Positions 6,201 through 14,800 of a stretch of 25,367 nucleotides of DNA are shown here, piece by piece. Under the pieces are notes generated by a model that was given only the letters and a program-made list of their open reading frames with translations, was not told the origin of the DNA and made no database searches. A program made the position numbers and the translations under genes. Location of the stretch: positions 1-25,367 of the IMG/VR virus record IMGVR_UViG_3300006735_000221, one strand, 5' to 3'. Source of the stretch: a virus. Position 1 is the first letter of the stretch. Each line of letters starts with the position of its first letter.

Positions 6201-8943
6201 TAAGCTTAAGATCATATAAACGAACAGATCCATCACCAGTACCACTAAGAGGATTACCACTAGTTACAAAATACAAGTTATTAAGAGTGATGGCAGTGCT
6301 ATTATCATACAAGGTAAGATCTTTTCTTGTACCATTTGAATTAGATCCATCTGATAGATTTCCTGTATTATATCCAAACTTACCTTCACCATCATATCCA
6401 ATAACAATTTTGATAACCTGACCAATAGGAACACCAAAAGTTAACATACTCCATTTCTGATCAGCAACAGTCATATCACAATAATTTCCAGATGCACCAT
6501 CAAAAGCATTTTGTACTGGATAATATGCATCTTGTGCTGGTGTAGGTTCACCATTTTGATCAGAATATGTTGGTGCATTAGGATTGTTAAAATCATCCTC
6601 TAATGTTCCACCAGAATATTCTTGAACCTTATCACCAATACCTACACTGTTACCATAAGTTGCCATTGCAGAACTAGCTGGTCTAGTATCCATTAAACCA
6701 TGAGAGTGTCCTAAAGCACTACCATCAGTCGTATCTGGCTCAAAGTCCATTACACGACCTTTTATATTTCTGTAACTGGTAGTAAATGAATCAACACCAC
6801 CAATATTATCTTCAGTAGCATCATCAGCAACACTATGCAATAATTGATGTGAATGTTCTGAAGTTCTATTAAAAGTATAGTCCTGAATTGGACCAACAAC
6901 AAATTCTTTCTCTCCAGTCAAATATGGTTGTATCAAAGTATTAACATCACTATAACCAGTAGTTACAACATCACTAATTTCAAAGAACTCACCTGCATCA
7001 TCAATAATATCTTTTGATATTGTCCATTTACCACCAACATTACCAACCTCAATAGATGATCTTCCTTCAACCAATGGTGTTCCACTACCACTAACACCTT
7101 CACCCATACCAATAATCTTTCTATCTCTATAATCTGGTACTTTAAATTTTCCTAATATTTGAGGGAAATCAGATTGAACATATGCTTTTCTTATTCTGAC
7201 CAACGGATGTCCTGTTACTGTACCAGCAGTATTAGTATATGCTGGTAAAGATGTCCAATCAATATTCCATATTGCACCAGGATTAACTCCACTATTAGAA
7301 CCCTCTACTACTAAGTTATTAATAAAATGTGGAGAGTCTTGTAATGGTTCGTTCTCACCGTCAATAAATCTAAAGTCACCATCAATTCTGATAGCAGAGA
7401 ATCCTGCATCACCAGCAGCATTAGAATAATTCTCAAATTCTATCTTATAGATATTACCTTGGTTCATTGAACCATCACTATTCTCACTAACCTCATGTAT
7501 AGTTGTCCATCCAGTACCATGATTTACCCAAGGTTTTGCAGAAGAAGGACTAGTACTAGACCATACTCTTGATCTAGTGTTGCCATTTCCACTAGGATCA
7601 TATATTTCTAACTTAAAATTATATTGTACGTTTTCTGGTGGAGTAAATGTTAAACCACCAGCACCAACAGATCTCGTTGAAGTTAACTTCTCTTCAAATC
7701 CATTTGTTGCACCTGTTACTGCACCAGCAGATGTAAGAGCATCGCTCCAATCACGTGTAACACCTTCTCTAACATTAATAAGTGGTCCAGAACCAGCAGT
7801 AAAATCTAAATTCTCAATTAGTTCTTGACCATTGGTTAAATGACATATAACATTAAATCTATAAGTTACCTTTGTGTTTGTTTCTGGTTGTGGTCCACTA
7901 TATCCATTATCTCGTATCCAAGTAGCAATATTACCGACTCCTGGACGTGGCAGTGGAGCTCTATCAACAGTGTTCTTTACAAAAGAAGCACCAGTTGGTA
8001 ATATTTGATTTCCATTAAATGATGTAGTAGCAGCAGGTATACCAGTCACATGCCATAATATTTCATTAGGAGTACACATGTCTTGCAAGTATATCTCCCA
8101 AAAATCTATAGTAACATCCGTAGGTAATCCCTGCATTCCACCCCAAGAAAGTTGTGGACTCCAATTTAAAGCATTGGTATATTGTGTAGCACCAGTTGGT
8201 TGTTGAACACCACCAGTAGGATCATACTCTGGAATAGTACCATAATAAGATTCAGGAAGTACAGGAAGTGGATCAGAACCTTGAATTAATGTACTAGATG
8301 TAATATTCCAAATAATATCAGCAGTCTCAGTTGATGCTCCAACCATAAATTTATGAACTGAAACATTTGGATCAGTTGCTTTATCCTGATAATCAGAAGC
8401 ATACTCTAAAACTACATCAGTGTCTTCTTCAAAGATTGGATCACCATTAGCATCAGTACCAGCAGGAAAATCTCCTAACCCACCAACAAATGATATCTCT
8501 GCTTTATTTGGTACAACACGTGTTGAAAATACATTATTATTAATAGTTTCTACTTTATTCTTTATCTCACAAAATAAATCACCATCATCAACAAATGTCC
8601 TACGTATTGATCCAGGTTGAATACTAGATGAAAAAAGAATAGAATTATTATTAGTCGGATTAGTTAAACTATCAGGTTCAGTTGAATCATTGTAATCATT
8701 TCTTATTTTTTCATATAATGATGGATATAGACTTATATCATATTCCTCTCCATCACAATATAAAAACCCTCGTTGACAATAATGAGAATTTTGAATAACA
8801 TTATTAGGTGGTGCAGTATATCCCGATTCAGTTGAATTTGTAGTATGTTTATTAGCAAGCACAGGAACAATTGCTCCTATAGCAACATAAGATCCTTGCT
8901 TGTCTGTGTAAAAATTCTGATATGTATTTCTATATGATGCCAT
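3217..8943 (-). CDS. Giant collar-domain tail fibre/adhesin with PEBP-like and glycine-rich parts (1,908 aa)
   Basis: This is a multidomain fibre or adhesin. Residues about 17-80 carry the first half of a phage tail collar domain (GAIVPVL, then GFLYCDGEEYDISLYPSLY). The second half (KFKVPDYRDRKIIGMG) appears only at about 593-608, so roughly 500 residues are inserted between the halves. The insertion includes a PEBP/YbhB-like segment (258-382). HxH motifs typical of collar fibres follow at about 694 (EHSH) and 744 (GHSH). Near 958-972 is an HGLSIGDWVKVRG module of the FCCH-like beta type. Residues about 1095-1605 are extremely glycine-rich. A jelly-roll-like stretch (WLKMGPLDLSSANKLVFSI) follows, then a C-terminus YLIKAF like its neighbours. 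The start overlaps the upstream stop by 1 nt (TGATG). It probably forms the receptor-contacting tip of a fibre; that role is inferred. Confidence 0.85.
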   Translation of the reverse strand: MASYRNTYQNFYTDKQGSYVAIGAIVPVLANKHTTNSTESGYTAPPNNVIQNSHYCQRGFLYCDGEEYDISLYPSLYEKIRNDYNDSTEPDSLTNPTNNNSILFSSSIQPGSIRRTFVDDGDLFCEIKNKVETINNNVFSTRVVPNKAEISFVGGLGDFPAGTDANGDPIFEEDTDVVLEYASDYQDKATDPNVSVHKFMVGASTETADIIWNITSSTLIQGSDPLPVLPESYYGTIPEYDPTGGVQQPTGATQYTNALNWSPQLSWGGMQGLPTDVTIDFWEIYLQDMCTPNEILWHVTGIPAATTSFNGNQILPTGASFVKNTVDRAPLPRPGVGNIATWIRDNGYSGPQPETNTKVTYRFNVICHLTNGQELIENLDFTAGSGPLINVREGVTRDWSDALTSAGAVTGATNGFEEKLTSTRSVGAGGLTFTPPENVQYNFKLEIYDPSGNGNTRSRVWSSTSPSSAKPWVNHGTGWTTIHEVSENSDGSMNQGNIYKIEFENYSNAAGDAGFSAIRIDGDFRFIDGENEPLQDSPHFINNLVVEGSNSGVNPGAIWNIDWTSLPAYTNTAGTVTGHPLVRIRKAYVQSDFPQILGKFKVPDYRDRKIIGMGEGVSGSGTPLVEGRSSIEVGNVGGKWTISKDIIDDAGEFFEISDVVTTGYSDVNTLIQPYLTGEKEFVVGPIQDYTFNRTSEHSHQLLHSVADDATEDNIGGVDSFTTSYRNIKGRVMDFEPDTTDGSALGHSHGLMDTRPASSAMATYGNSVGIGDKVQEYSGGTLEDDFNNPNAPTYSDQNGEPTPAQDAYYPVQNAFDGASGNYCDMTVADQKWSMLTFGVPIGQVIKIVIGYDGEGKFGYNTGNLSDGSNSNGTRKDLTLYDNSTAITLNNLYFVTSGNPLSGTGDGSVRLYDLKLTLSGGSEIEVKQVPSGCSKYRITEPATIGITSMTSDGTNVTVITTDDHGLSIGDWVKVRGSGTVGEAAKYNGEHEVITAGFNNNTIKYTPVDGAPASGTTPGGDVTLRQAAGYYENVTTTPDPAVWSVDSLPTTIGNKPIYSTDPDQYGDALWEVEMGNSDSLFTKSASASDNQDVAIYVFSMRAQGGGGASSNYDGVDGGNSSVTFSLDVNGSSVQYTVTLEGGKGGQKGTSGGTGGAGGTVTITSTDGNPGALLNDDRVNFSTNATGNAGASGGALDNSQPVGGSGGNGLNEPLAGKGGNGSYSTNPASGFMDYPATGVMTTNGSWNARNDSRMPSAATLDYIEVTAVGGAGGDGSKQAGAGLCPTYPAASAPPGTNANRIQKPVPGVVDSGGQSGLGGDRGRGRQVFGISGKQGGTYNVSSSYTFVSNFSWVIGTAGQDGRNENGAGVPGSAGNSVGEANTAGGTGVTNGGSGGYGYWGNGASGGAGGGSTGIKNADNNAWIMGAGGGGGAGGSGGGWNGGSYVDACWTGGSALGPAQGLYENPAISPGSQAGGAGGQTGCTAGGGGGGGGGFGVGGSGDGGVGGEGGAGHSNTGSGLGGRAGRSAISTTYFESRQPSEGGEGDGYVKFRAYYTGDSAAESGGAGGAGAFVQFSISGDPGTIDTAISITKGNNGGGAGQGGAPVAAENGGNSWISASALPLQEGGRRILGTTTPAGRVYEVPGFTNTNEDWSDAGTGSTGVKADIWHSASDDIKMITPATGTFPALANHSTVPAGHPTNNYFRFYGTGNRWLKMGPLDLSSANKLVFSIIRGTGSNGGQPPEEALELKFSTSVESEAYTDIQQIATASDGTNGQWFNSEVNFDANHPARKNGIYLYILQSRPSGAGDNDTASEDTWGLGSFGIVYGEVTERVFVPSISAYLPSNTGTCGPDSGVDVIRKTITANETNIRFTDGTFTLSSATPISVSVEAKPQETIPLITRYHRAKYLIKAF
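4130..5655 (-). repeat. Glycine-rich low-complexity region of the 1,908-aa fibre
   Basis: This encodes about 500 residues dominated by G with A, S, N and T, including runs such as GGGGGGGGGF and many GGAGG or GGSGG units. It reads as CCACC/TCCACC-rich DNA on the plus strand. Glycine-rich motifs of this kind form the polyglycine-II sandwich in gp38-type adhesins of T-even phages; here the region is far longer. It is a likely hot spot for replication slippage and domain exchange. Confidence 0.85.
7798..8172 (-). other. PEBP/YbhB-like segment inside the 1,908-aa fibre
   Basis: Residues about 258-382 carry three landmarks of the phosphatidylethanolamine-binding protein family in the right order: SPQLSW at 262-267 (family SPxLxW), LWHVTGIP at 296-303 (family HWxxxNIP), and GYSGPQP at 347-353 followed by TYRFNV at 360-365 (family GYxGPxPPxxxHRYxF). 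Some usual ligand-site residues differ (for example HRY becomes TYR), so binding activity cannot be assumed. A carbohydrate- or lipid-binding receptor module is a plausible reading. Confidence 0.6.
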
Positions 8944-10343
8944 CAGATCTTAATAAGGTATTCTGTTACAATATAAGGCTGTATGTATTTATCTGCTTTT
9001 GGTGAAGTGTTTGTACTAAAACTAACTTTAGACACCAATCCACTATCAGCTCTAGCGGTGGCAGCTCTTGTTACCATTTTATAAGTATGTTCTTTATCAT
9101 CTGGATTTATATCTAATCTATGTCTATGTGTTGCATCATTACCATCCGTTCCTGTTTCAGTAGTTACATTATTAACACCAGTAAATCCTGTTGAGTATAC
9201 AGTATCTATACCATATCCAACAGGCAAATTTTTATTTCCATTCAAATCAACTTCCAACACTTTTGATTTCTCAGCAGGATATTCATGATTTGTTCCATTA
9301 TATCCACCCAAACACCAATCTGTTAATGGTAATTCTACATCACAATTACATTCCATTGTCCAAGTAGGAAAATATTCAATATTACCTTTGAATGTACTAG
9401 GACCTGCTCCAATCTTACTATTATTACAATCTTGCGATACAGACAATCTTACATTCCAATGAGCAGCATTTTCTGCTACCATGTTAGGACATGTTACTTC
9501 ATCTGGCCACAAACAATATCCTTGTCCAACAAATCTTTCACAACCAGTGTAACATGCACCCCAAGATTCTATATGACTGGTATCAAAATCAACACGACCA
9601 AATTCTTCTCTTGTATTACCAGATCCTGAATTCCAAAACTTATTGTAATCAGTGTAAGCCCAATAACATAACATTTGGTTAGTATTTTCCCACCATTGAC
9701 ATACATTAAGACTAGTATCTGAAATCAAATGGTTCATCTGTCTACCACCAAATTCATTTCCATTTCTATCTTTCTGTCTGGCTCTAAACGTTTCCGATCT
9801 ATGCATATGTGGTTGAAAACCATCAGCAGGAACTTCTTGAGTAAATGTATATGATCCTGTCTCTAAACTAAACCTTGGTTCTCCTCTCAAGTCTGTTGTT
9901 TGAGGTGGAATATAGAATGAACCAGTAAAATCAATTTGATATGGGCTCTCAATATTTGCAATAACATCAAGACCAGCACCAGATTTCTCTACTAATTGAT
10001 CAGCATCATTAAGTACTTCTAACTCATTATATACTCCTATATTTGAAGAAGTAGTTGCTCTGATATGTTTACTTCTTAGATCAGGAATCTGAAATTGAGA
10101 ATCGGATAATGGTTGGTCATCTTTTTGATACTTACACGCACTACCTACACCCAAGACAATAGCAAGCATAGGAAATTCAGTTGCAGATAATACTCTACCA
10201 TCACATCTCATATATCCTGCTGGTATTAACTGTTTGTTCAAAGAGGAACTTGGATCATTATCCCTAATTTCAACTGGGAATGATATAATACTACCAGTTA
10301 AAGACCCATGACTACCTTTTATTTCGTTGTAATATACAGCCAT
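8943..10343 (-). CDS. Collar-domain tail fibre protein with Cys-rich insert (466 aa)
   Basis: The N-terminus is a phage tail collar domain: GSIISFP at 17-23, then IPAGYMRCDGRVLSATEFPML at 40-60, and FQIPDLRSKHIRA at 84-96 (the usual F-x-x-P-D-L-R strand). HxH motifs occur at 179-181 and 406-408; in T4 gp12 and gp37 such motifs bind metal along the trimer axis. Residues 215-344 hold ten cysteines and many tryptophans, unusual for a phage fibre. The C-terminus QPYIVTEYLIKI matches the end motif of collar fibres. It starts in a TAATG overlap with the 502-aa gene, with GAGGG about 8 nt upstream, and ends in TGATG with the 1,908-aa gene. It is likely a short-fibre or receptor-binding protein of the baseplate or fibre tip; the exact virion position is unknown. 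Confidence 0.85.
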   Translation of the reverse strand: MAVYYNEIKGSHGSLTGSIISFPVEIRDNDPSSSLNKQLIPAGYMRCDGRVLSATEFPMLAIVLGVGSACKYQKDDQPLSDSQFQIPDLRSKHIRATTSSNIGVYNELEVLNDADQLVEKSGAGLDVIANIESPYQIDFTGSFYIPPQTTDLRGEPRFSLETGSYTFTQEVPADGFQPHMHRSETFRARQKDRNGNEFGGRQMNHLISDTSLNVCQWWENTNQMLCYWAYTDYNKFWNSGSGNTREEFGRVDFDTSHIESWGACYTGCERFVGQGYCLWPDEVTCPNMVAENAAHWNVRLSVSQDCNNSKIGAGPSTFKGNIEYFPTWTMECNCDVELPLTDWCLGGYNGTNHEYPAEKSKVLEVDLNGNKNLPVGYGIDTVYSTGFTGVNNVTTETGTDGNDATHRHRLDINPDDKEHTYKMVTRAATARADSGLVSKVSFSTNTSPKADKYIQPYIVTEYLIKI

Positions 10344-11851
10344 TAAAATGCCCTCATAATATACATCATCGTAACAGATGGTGTATTTGGATTTAAAGTT
10401 ACTGTCAATGCAGTTTCCTGAGTTCTTGGATTTGTTGTGCCAGTAGAGACATCATTAACAAGAACCGTTGATGATATAGAAAGTCCACTACCCATGCTTA
10501 TCTCCATAGCATCATGAGCATGAGATCTTAAAGTACCAGCCCATCTTTCTCTATGATGATTTAATGTCGTTGAGAATGTATTACCAGTAGTTTCTGGAAC
10601 ATTAGTGTTAATAGGTTGAGAACCAGTATATGTCATATCATTGACATATTCAGATGGCATACCACTTCCTCTATGTACTGGTGGTATATCTGGAGAAGCA
10701 TAGTAATTTCTTCGTCCACCATAATTTCCTGGTGGTGGAAATGCACCAGTATGAGCATCTGCTGCTATTGCTGCCACTCCACTATAATCATCAGCATAAG
10801 AATATGTTATTCCACCTTCTGCTGGAATATTTCTTGTTGTAGCAGGAGTACCAGGATAAACATCAGTATCAGGAATTTTTTTCTTAGTATCTATATCACC
10901 ATCACCATCTGTATCAGATCCAATATTCTTTTGAGTATCAGTTAATACCATAGAGTTACCACTATCTTGAGGGTCATACCATGTAATCTGAGCCTTTGCA
11001 TTTTTATAACTTTGAGCAGGTAATGTAGGAGATCTTTGACTTGATGGTAAAACAGTCTCTGTTTTTGAAGCACTATTTGCTAATTGATCATTTCCTGGTA
11101 TAAAGTGTAAAACTGGTGAACCTGATGGCATTGCACCCCAAAACTGTTCATCATTACTTGTTCCAGAAGGTCTGTGTGTATGTCTTGGAGTATGATCAAT
11201 TCCTAATTTTCTAGGTAAAACATAAACAGTATCAAACCACACTGGATCTTCCATAACAATACCACGTATCCTACCAGCAAGGTTAGTTGATGCTTCCACA
11301 CCAAACACTAGATCAATATTACTCTTAAGATTTGTTTGTGCTTGTATGCCAGAGCTTCCATTCGGACTAATATATTCACCTATTATAGAGAGATTATCAT
11401 ACCTATGATCTGCTCTTATAGGTGGAGTAGCAGTTGGATTACCAGGAGTATATTCTTGAACATTTGAAATTCTAGTTCCTTCAAGATCAACTAATGCTAT
11501 TTGATTTAAATTAGGCAAAGTAAATTTATCAACAGGTTTAGATGGATCATGACCTGAATTTCCTGGACTTGGATTGTATGGAAATCCTCTTCCACCATTA
11601 GATTCAAATATAATACCAATATTCAATCCAATTTCTTCCTGTGCAGTAGAAGGGAAAGGACCATATAAATTTCCAATCATACTTGCAAGTAAAGGATAAT
11701 CAGCAGCATCTATCTCTTGATTACCAGCATTCAAAATTATCCAACCAGGTGGAATACCATCAGTATCATTTGAACCAGAAGCACCAGCATAAGGCATTAT
11801 TGTACCTATGGGTGCTTGCTGCGTAGCTTTTATACGGTTATAACTTGCCAT
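10343..11851 (-). CDS. Collar-domain tail fibre protein (502 aa)
   Basis: This is a phage tail collar-type protein: APIGTIMPYAG at 13-23, PPGWIILNAGNQEIDAADYPLL at 34-55, and KFTLPNLNQIAL at 109-120. HxH motifs at 224-226 and 444-446 suggest metal binding in the trimeric stem, as in T4 gp12/gp37. DTDGDGDID at 313-321 looks like a calcium-binding loop of the kind found in thrombospondin type-3 repeats. The C-terminus (SVTMMYIMRAF) resembles those of the two downstream fibres. It lies 3 nt after the giant gene, with a strong Shine-Dalgarno AGGAGG at 11865-11860. It is probably one of several receptor-binding fibres made from this operon. Confidence 0.85.
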   Translation of the reverse strand: MASYNRIKATQQAPIGTIMPYAGASGSNDTDGIPPGWIILNAGNQEIDAADYPLLASMIGNLYGPFPSTAQEEIGLNIGIIFESNGGRGFPYNPSPGNSGHDPSKPVDKFTLPNLNQIALVDLEGTRISNVQEYTPGNPTATPPIRADHRYDNLSIIGEYISPNGSSGIQAQTNLKSNIDLVFGVEASTNLAGRIRGIVMEDPVWFDTVYVLPRKLGIDHTPRHTHRPSGTSNDEQFWGAMPSGSPVLHFIPGNDQLANSASKTETVLPSSQRSPTLPAQSYKNAKAQITWYDPQDSGNSMVLTDTQKNIGSDTDGDGDIDTKKKIPDTDVYPGTPATTRNIPAEGGITYSYADDYSGVAAIAADAHTGAFPPPGNYGGRRNYYASPDIPPVHRGSGMPSEYVNDMTYTGSQPINTNVPETTGNTFSTTLNHHRERWAGTLRSHAHDAMEISMGSGLSISSTVLVNDVSTGTTNPRTQETALTVTLNPNTPSVTMMYIMRAF

Positions 11852-11854
11852 TAA

Positions 11855-14800
11855 TTAAACCTCCTTGAGCCACCAACCACTAAATCCACCACCAACAGTA
11901 TTTCCTAGTGAATCAACACCACCAAGATAAATTAATGTTAATCCAGCATGAGGTGTCTGAACAATCATTTCACCAGATTGATATGGTGTAGATCCAGCCA
12001 ATCCTAATGTAGTACCACTAGAATCTCCCTGAACTTTAGTTCCAGTTCCTTGTGCTCTGATAACAAGTGATGTGTTATATGTTAGATTACCTCCAACATC
12101 AACTATACTTACAGTATCACCACTGATAGGATTATCTGGTAGATAAACAACAAAAGTATCTCCTACTGATACATTAGCAAAGTATTGAACGTTCGCTGTT
12201 AAATATTTATCACTATCATCAGCACCAGTTGCAATATACCTTGCATGGCGACCACCAGTTTTAGTATAGAAGTTCTCAATGCCAAATGAATCAATTGACA
12301 TATCATGGTTAATGTTGTATGTATTACCACCATTAACACCAAGTCTATTAATACTAAACTTAGCAGAATTAGTAGGAAGTTCAGAAACAGTACCAAGAAC
12401 TGTTAATGTATGACCAACAGTTACATTAGATTGTCCATCAACCTTAAATGATTCCTCACAAGTACCCTGAATAGTTTCAGGACATGATAGTGGATATATT
12501 GTAACATTACCTCTACCAATAACACCTGCTTCAAAGCTTATACTACCAGCATGATCTGCATGATAGTCATCATTTCCTACAGATAGTATTGTACTACTAT
12601 CAACAGAGTCAGTGATAGAGAAACCACCACCAAGTACCTTAAGATCTTTATTGATCTGTAGTGTACCAGTATCATCATTACCAAGAGTTCCTCTAGAACG
12701 GAAATCATCCATATTGACTTGATGATTTGTTCCTAACATTATGTCAGGTACAATAAAGTACTGATCATCTACTGGATTTGTATCACTACTATCTGTAATC
12801 CTGATCAGTTGCATGAAGTCCATCTTAGTCTGGACAATCTGACCTTGCTCAATGATAAGAGATACGTAATCAGTTGTCGCACCACTTATGGTTCTATCTC
12901 TTAAGGCAATATCAACTACATCAGAAGTCTTCTTATATTTCTTAAATCTAATTACATGAGTACCATTAATATCACTAAGATCACTTCCTGGTTGATAATC
13001 AGTCAGAGCTCTAGCAGTAGTTCCTTCTTGTGCAGGAATACATCTAAGAACCTTCTGAGCAATATCTATAGCTTCAATTCTCATGAATTCCCACTTAGGT
13101 GTAGCAGGTGTTCCAGCAGGAGCCTGCCATGAAGTATCAGATGAACCTAAAGAGTTGATAAGACCCTTGTTACCAACAAAGACTAACTCACCTACTGCAT
13201 ATGCTCCCTCATTTACTCCTAAAGCAGAAACAGTTAAGTATACAGATCCAGGAACAGTTCCTGTTGCTGCAACTGCTGTTAAGTAGTTACAACATCCATT
13301 AGTATCCAACCAAAGAGGATCCATCCAATAAGAATAGACTCTTAGATTTTCTACAATACTATCATAAGTATTAACAGTATCTGAAGCAGATTCTGGTTGT
13401 GGTGTAATTCTCTCAATTTCTATTCTTTTTCTCTTGCTACCAATTTCAAGAATACCTGTACATGTATCAAGATTGAAAGCATTCTTTCCATTACCATCAG
13501 TAATCTGGAATGTCTCATTTCTTATTGCCCTAAATCCTACACCAGTAGCATTTGCTTGGAAAGCAATATTATCACTTAAATTAATACTAGTATCATCAAT
13601 AGAGATAATCTTAGTACCTGCAATTACAGAGACAGGATGATCTTCTTGAGTTTCATTGAGTTTAATAATATCTCCAACTTGGAGTTTGGCAATATCAGCA
13701 GCAGCAATGTTATGAATAGCAAATGCATTGGTAGATATAAGAGATCCAGTAAATACCTCTCTACCATTACTATCAAACTCTCTCTTAGTACTTTCACATC
13801 CACCATTGATAGAGATAGAGTTTTCAATGGTAAGTTTACCACCGATATAAGTATCACCATTTGTGGAGTTAACTTCAAACCATGTGGTATCTGTAGGATC
13901 ACCACAATCAGAAATCTTAAACTTCTGATCTACCTTATTACCTAGAACATCAACCTTAATAACCTCACCGTATGATGGGTTAGATGGATCACGACCAATA
14001 ATGACATAATCATCTGTTGTTAGATTTCCACCAAACTCTGCAAGGTCCACATTATCTTGTGGTCCCGAATTATCCAAACGTGTCTCAGTCCATGTAGAAT
14101 CAAACTGAACATTACACTTGAATATAGGAGTAAGATCTGGATGGTTTGTATTTACAGCAGTAAATGTACCAAGTGGTTGACGCTTAACCTTAAGATAGAA
14201 TGGTGAACTAACTACACTTGTTAACTCAACAATCTGAACTATTTCAGGATGTCTTAATGGAGAAGCATTTATACCACTATTGATAATGATATAATCATTC
14301 TCTGCAAAGTATCCATTTGGATCAGCATCTCTGATTGGTAGATAGTATTCATCACCAGTTAGAGCTGGTAGATTTGGAGTTACGTTAGTTCTAGCATTCT
14401 GATACTCAGTACCACCCCAAGGATCTGTACCTTCAGTGTTAACCTCATTGTAATCAGAATCACTGCTAGGTTTAACAAGAACATTTACTATATCAATATT
14501 CTTGTTAGGCTCAGTATCAGAATATGGATTCTCAATACCAGTCTTCCAGAAGTCATTACCACCATTTGATGATGATGGTAGCACAGATCCCAACTGTGCT
14601 CTATTACCAGTAAATTCAAATGATGTTGTACCACCACATAACCATATATCAGAATGGAACTTAGCAGAAGCAATAACCTCAAGTTGGTTATTGATCGTAG
14701 TTGTACCACCCTGACCAGCAATATTAACTTCAGATGCATTAGTAGCAAAGTTAATTACTGATGGACCACCAGAGTTAGAGAAGAAACTAATAGTCTGTGA

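Noticed and set aside
8985-8993. GATAAATAC resembling a T4 late promoter about 45 nt before the 1,908-aa gene
   Set aside because: It encodes the conserved C-terminal residues D-K-Y of the 466-aa fibre, so the match is explained by the protein; it is kept only as a weak possibility.
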